Assembly: GCA_023436925.1 (NCBI GenBank)
Contig: JAEZHJ010000191.1
Span: forward strand, 1 to 16,088
Direction: 5' to 3'
Source of the DNA: Actinomycetes bacterium
GTDB taxonomy: Bacteria; Actinomycetota; Actinomycetes; Propionibacteriales; Propionibacteriaceae
DNA length: 16,088 nt
Part shown: piece by piece, positions 15,152 through 16,088 of the stretch
Layout: each line of letters opens with the position of its first letter
Position numbering within the stretch: position 1 is the first letter of the stretch
Made by a program: the position numbers and the translations under genes
The notes under the pieces: model-generated
Database searches by the model: none
Told to the model about the DNA's origin: nothing
The model's input: only the letters and a program-made list of their open reading frames with translations

Positions 15152-15180
15152 ATCCGAGTTAATTAGTTGCTCTGCGTCAA
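15152..15180 (-). promoter_or_regulatory. Promoter/operator of the MFS-marR operon
   Basis: TTGACG (15175-15180) and TCGGAT (15152-15157) are 17 bp apart on the minus strand: a good -35 and a weak -10. The spacer contains the AT-rich palindrome TAATTA (15160-15165), and GTTG...CAAC arms flank an 8-base gap (15167-15182). AT-rich palindromes over a promoter are typical MarR operators, and this is the most AT-rich patch in the area. The start site would be close to the GTG, giving a very short leader. Confidence 0.5.
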
Positions 15181-15202
15181 CCATCAGGACCCTGACTTCA
15201 TT

Positions 15203-15318
15203 CCCGGCACACGGGGACGGTTCTCCCGCACACGGGGACGGTTCTCCCGCACACAGGGACGGTCCTCCCGCACACAGGAACCGTCCCGGTGTGCGGGATA
15301 ACGGTCCCCGCTGTGTTG
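15203..15318. repeat. 21-bp tandem repeats folding into a long palindrome
   Basis: Units beginning CCCGCACAC lie at 15203-15224 (one base longer), 15225-15245, 15246-15266 and 15267-15287. Inverted units follow on the other strand (15276-15297 and about 15298-15316). The consensus unit is CCCGCACACGGGGACGGTTCT with few changes. As a result 15246-15263 pairs with 15280-15297 over 18 bp with one mismatch. Pairing continues outward (15233-15245 with 15298-15310, two mismatches). The element fills the gap between the RibD-like stop and the MFS promoter. It could stop RibD-like transcription; no T-tract is present. Confidence 0.85.
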
Positions 15319-15342
15319 GACGCGTGGGTCGGGCGCGCACGC

Positions 15343-15963
15343 CTAGCCGACGACGCCGTACCGCACCCAGAGGCTGGCGTCGTCGAAGGCGGTGGCACCG
15401 ATCGGCTCCAGGCGGCGACTGACACCGGCCGAACCGAACCACCGAGGTGCGCGGGCGTCGCCCACGATCACCGGGTGCACCAGCAGGCTGAGTTCGTCCA
15501 CCAGGCCGAGGTCGAGCAGCGCGCCTACCAGGCCGCCGCCCGAGTCGACCCGGACGACCTGGGCGCCGCGCGCGCCGAGATCCGCCAGCACAGCGGCCAG
15601 GTCGACCCGCTCGCGCCCGGCCACCAGCTCCTCCACCCCCCAGGCGGCCGGACGCGGCGGCGTCGACTCGGCGAACAGGGCCAGGACGTCGCGCCAGTAG
15701 CCGGCGTTGCGTAGCGCCTCCCAGGACCTCACCCGGCCGCGCCCGTCCACCACCGCAAGCACGGCACCGTCCGGGGCGGGTCCCGGGCCGGGCCGGGCGC
15801 TGAGCTCGGCCTCCTGGGCCAGGATCGTGTCAGCGCCGGTGAGCGTCACGTCCTCCCGCCAGGTGCCGGCCAGCCCGTAGAACCGGCCGAGATCGACCTC
15901 GAACCCCGCGGTCGCCCCGTCCAGCGAGACGGCGAGGTGACTCACCACGTACGGACGCGCCAT
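15343..15963 (-). CDS. RibD C-terminal/dihydrofolate reductase-like protein
   Basis: NADPH-dependent reductase fold related to the RibD reductase domain; stand-alone members have varied and mostly unknown substrates. It is 206 aa. The N-terminal AVSLDGATAG (11-20) is the substrate/cofactor strand of the family. The cofactor-side block VDSGGGLVGALLDLGLVDELSLLVHPVIVG (about 139-168) is characteristic. No deaminase domain is present, so it is not a full RibD, and no riboflavin genes are nearby. The ATG at 15963 has a strong GGAGG six bases upstream. The 125 bases before it hold only an inverted repeat (CGCGACG/CGTCGCG, 15980-16000). Likely a single-gene unit. Confidence 0.88.
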   Translation of the reverse strand: MARPYVVSHLAVSLDGATAGFEVDLGRFYGLAGTWREDVTLTGADTILAQEAELSARPGPGPAPDGAVLAVVDGRGRVRSWEALRNAGYWRDVLALFAESTPPRPAAWGVEELVAGRERVDLAAVLADLGARGAQVVRVDSGGGLVGALLDLGLVDELSLLVHPVIVGDARAPRWFGSAGVSRRLEPIGATAFDDASLWVRYGVVG

Positions 15964-16088
15964 CTGCGACCTCCTTCACCGCGACGCTACCGCCGTCGCG
16001 GCCGGTCCGCGCGGCCTGACGGGGGGCACTCCGTATCGCGGGCCAAGGCACCTGAACCCTGTCCGGGCCGGGCTCGGACTCCTAGGCT

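Noticed and set aside
15146..15442. Small minus-strand protein containing PVCGRT-like repeats
   Set aside because: The peptide repeat is only the translation of the 21-bp DNA repeat; it runs into the RibD-like gene in another frame and has no ribosome site or homology.

Overview
This is a high-GC actinobacterial chromosome segment. The best guess is an order near Propionibacteriales, but the genus cannot be fixed from the window. The main clue is the block mtrA-mtrB-lpqB-comF-hpf-secA, all on the minus strand. Mycobacterium tuberculosis has the same order (Rv3246c to Rv3240c). Frequent GTG starts, ATGA stop/start overlaps and an actinobacterial LpqB and MtrB agree with this.

From left to right: the 5' part of secA (1-644, cut by the window edge). 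Next is a 338-bp intergenic stretch holding a large inverted repeat and four copies of a 41-bp palindromic repeat. A polar amino acid ABC transporter follows (ATPase, permease and lipoprotein receptor, 983-3476, transcribed toward secA), with a strong hairpin between receptor and permease. Then come a YcaQ/AlkX-type DNA glycosylase (3620-4798, probably starting further upstream) and long-form hpf (4827-5453). A 330-bp divergent control region follows, with a structured hpf leader on one side and seven GTAAC-like half-sites spaced in helical phase on the other. These precede the plus-strand pair amtB-glnK (5784-7519). glnK converges on comF, the two stops sharing one CTAG, and a perfect terminator-type hairpin is embedded in the end of comF. 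comF, lpqB, mtrB and mtrA follow without interruption (7516-12261). Beyond them are a YqgE/AlgH-family gene, a MarR repressor coupled to a DHA2-type MFS efflux pump, a second palindromic repeat cluster (15203-15318) and a RibD/DHFR-like reductase.

Functionally the core is a cell-envelope and stress block: the MtrAB-LpqB signalling system, a ribosome hibernation factor and the Sec motor. Two metabolic insertions break the ancestral order. The ammonium transporter with its PII protein sits between comF and hpf in the opposite orientation. The glycosylase and amino acid transporter sit between hpf and secA. The MarR-MFS pair looks like a self-contained drug-response unit.

No CRISPR array, tRNA, rRNA, transposase or defence system is visible. 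The most rewarding non-coding structures are the phased GTAAC array before amtB, the hpf leader hairpin, and the two unrelated palindromic repeat clusters.
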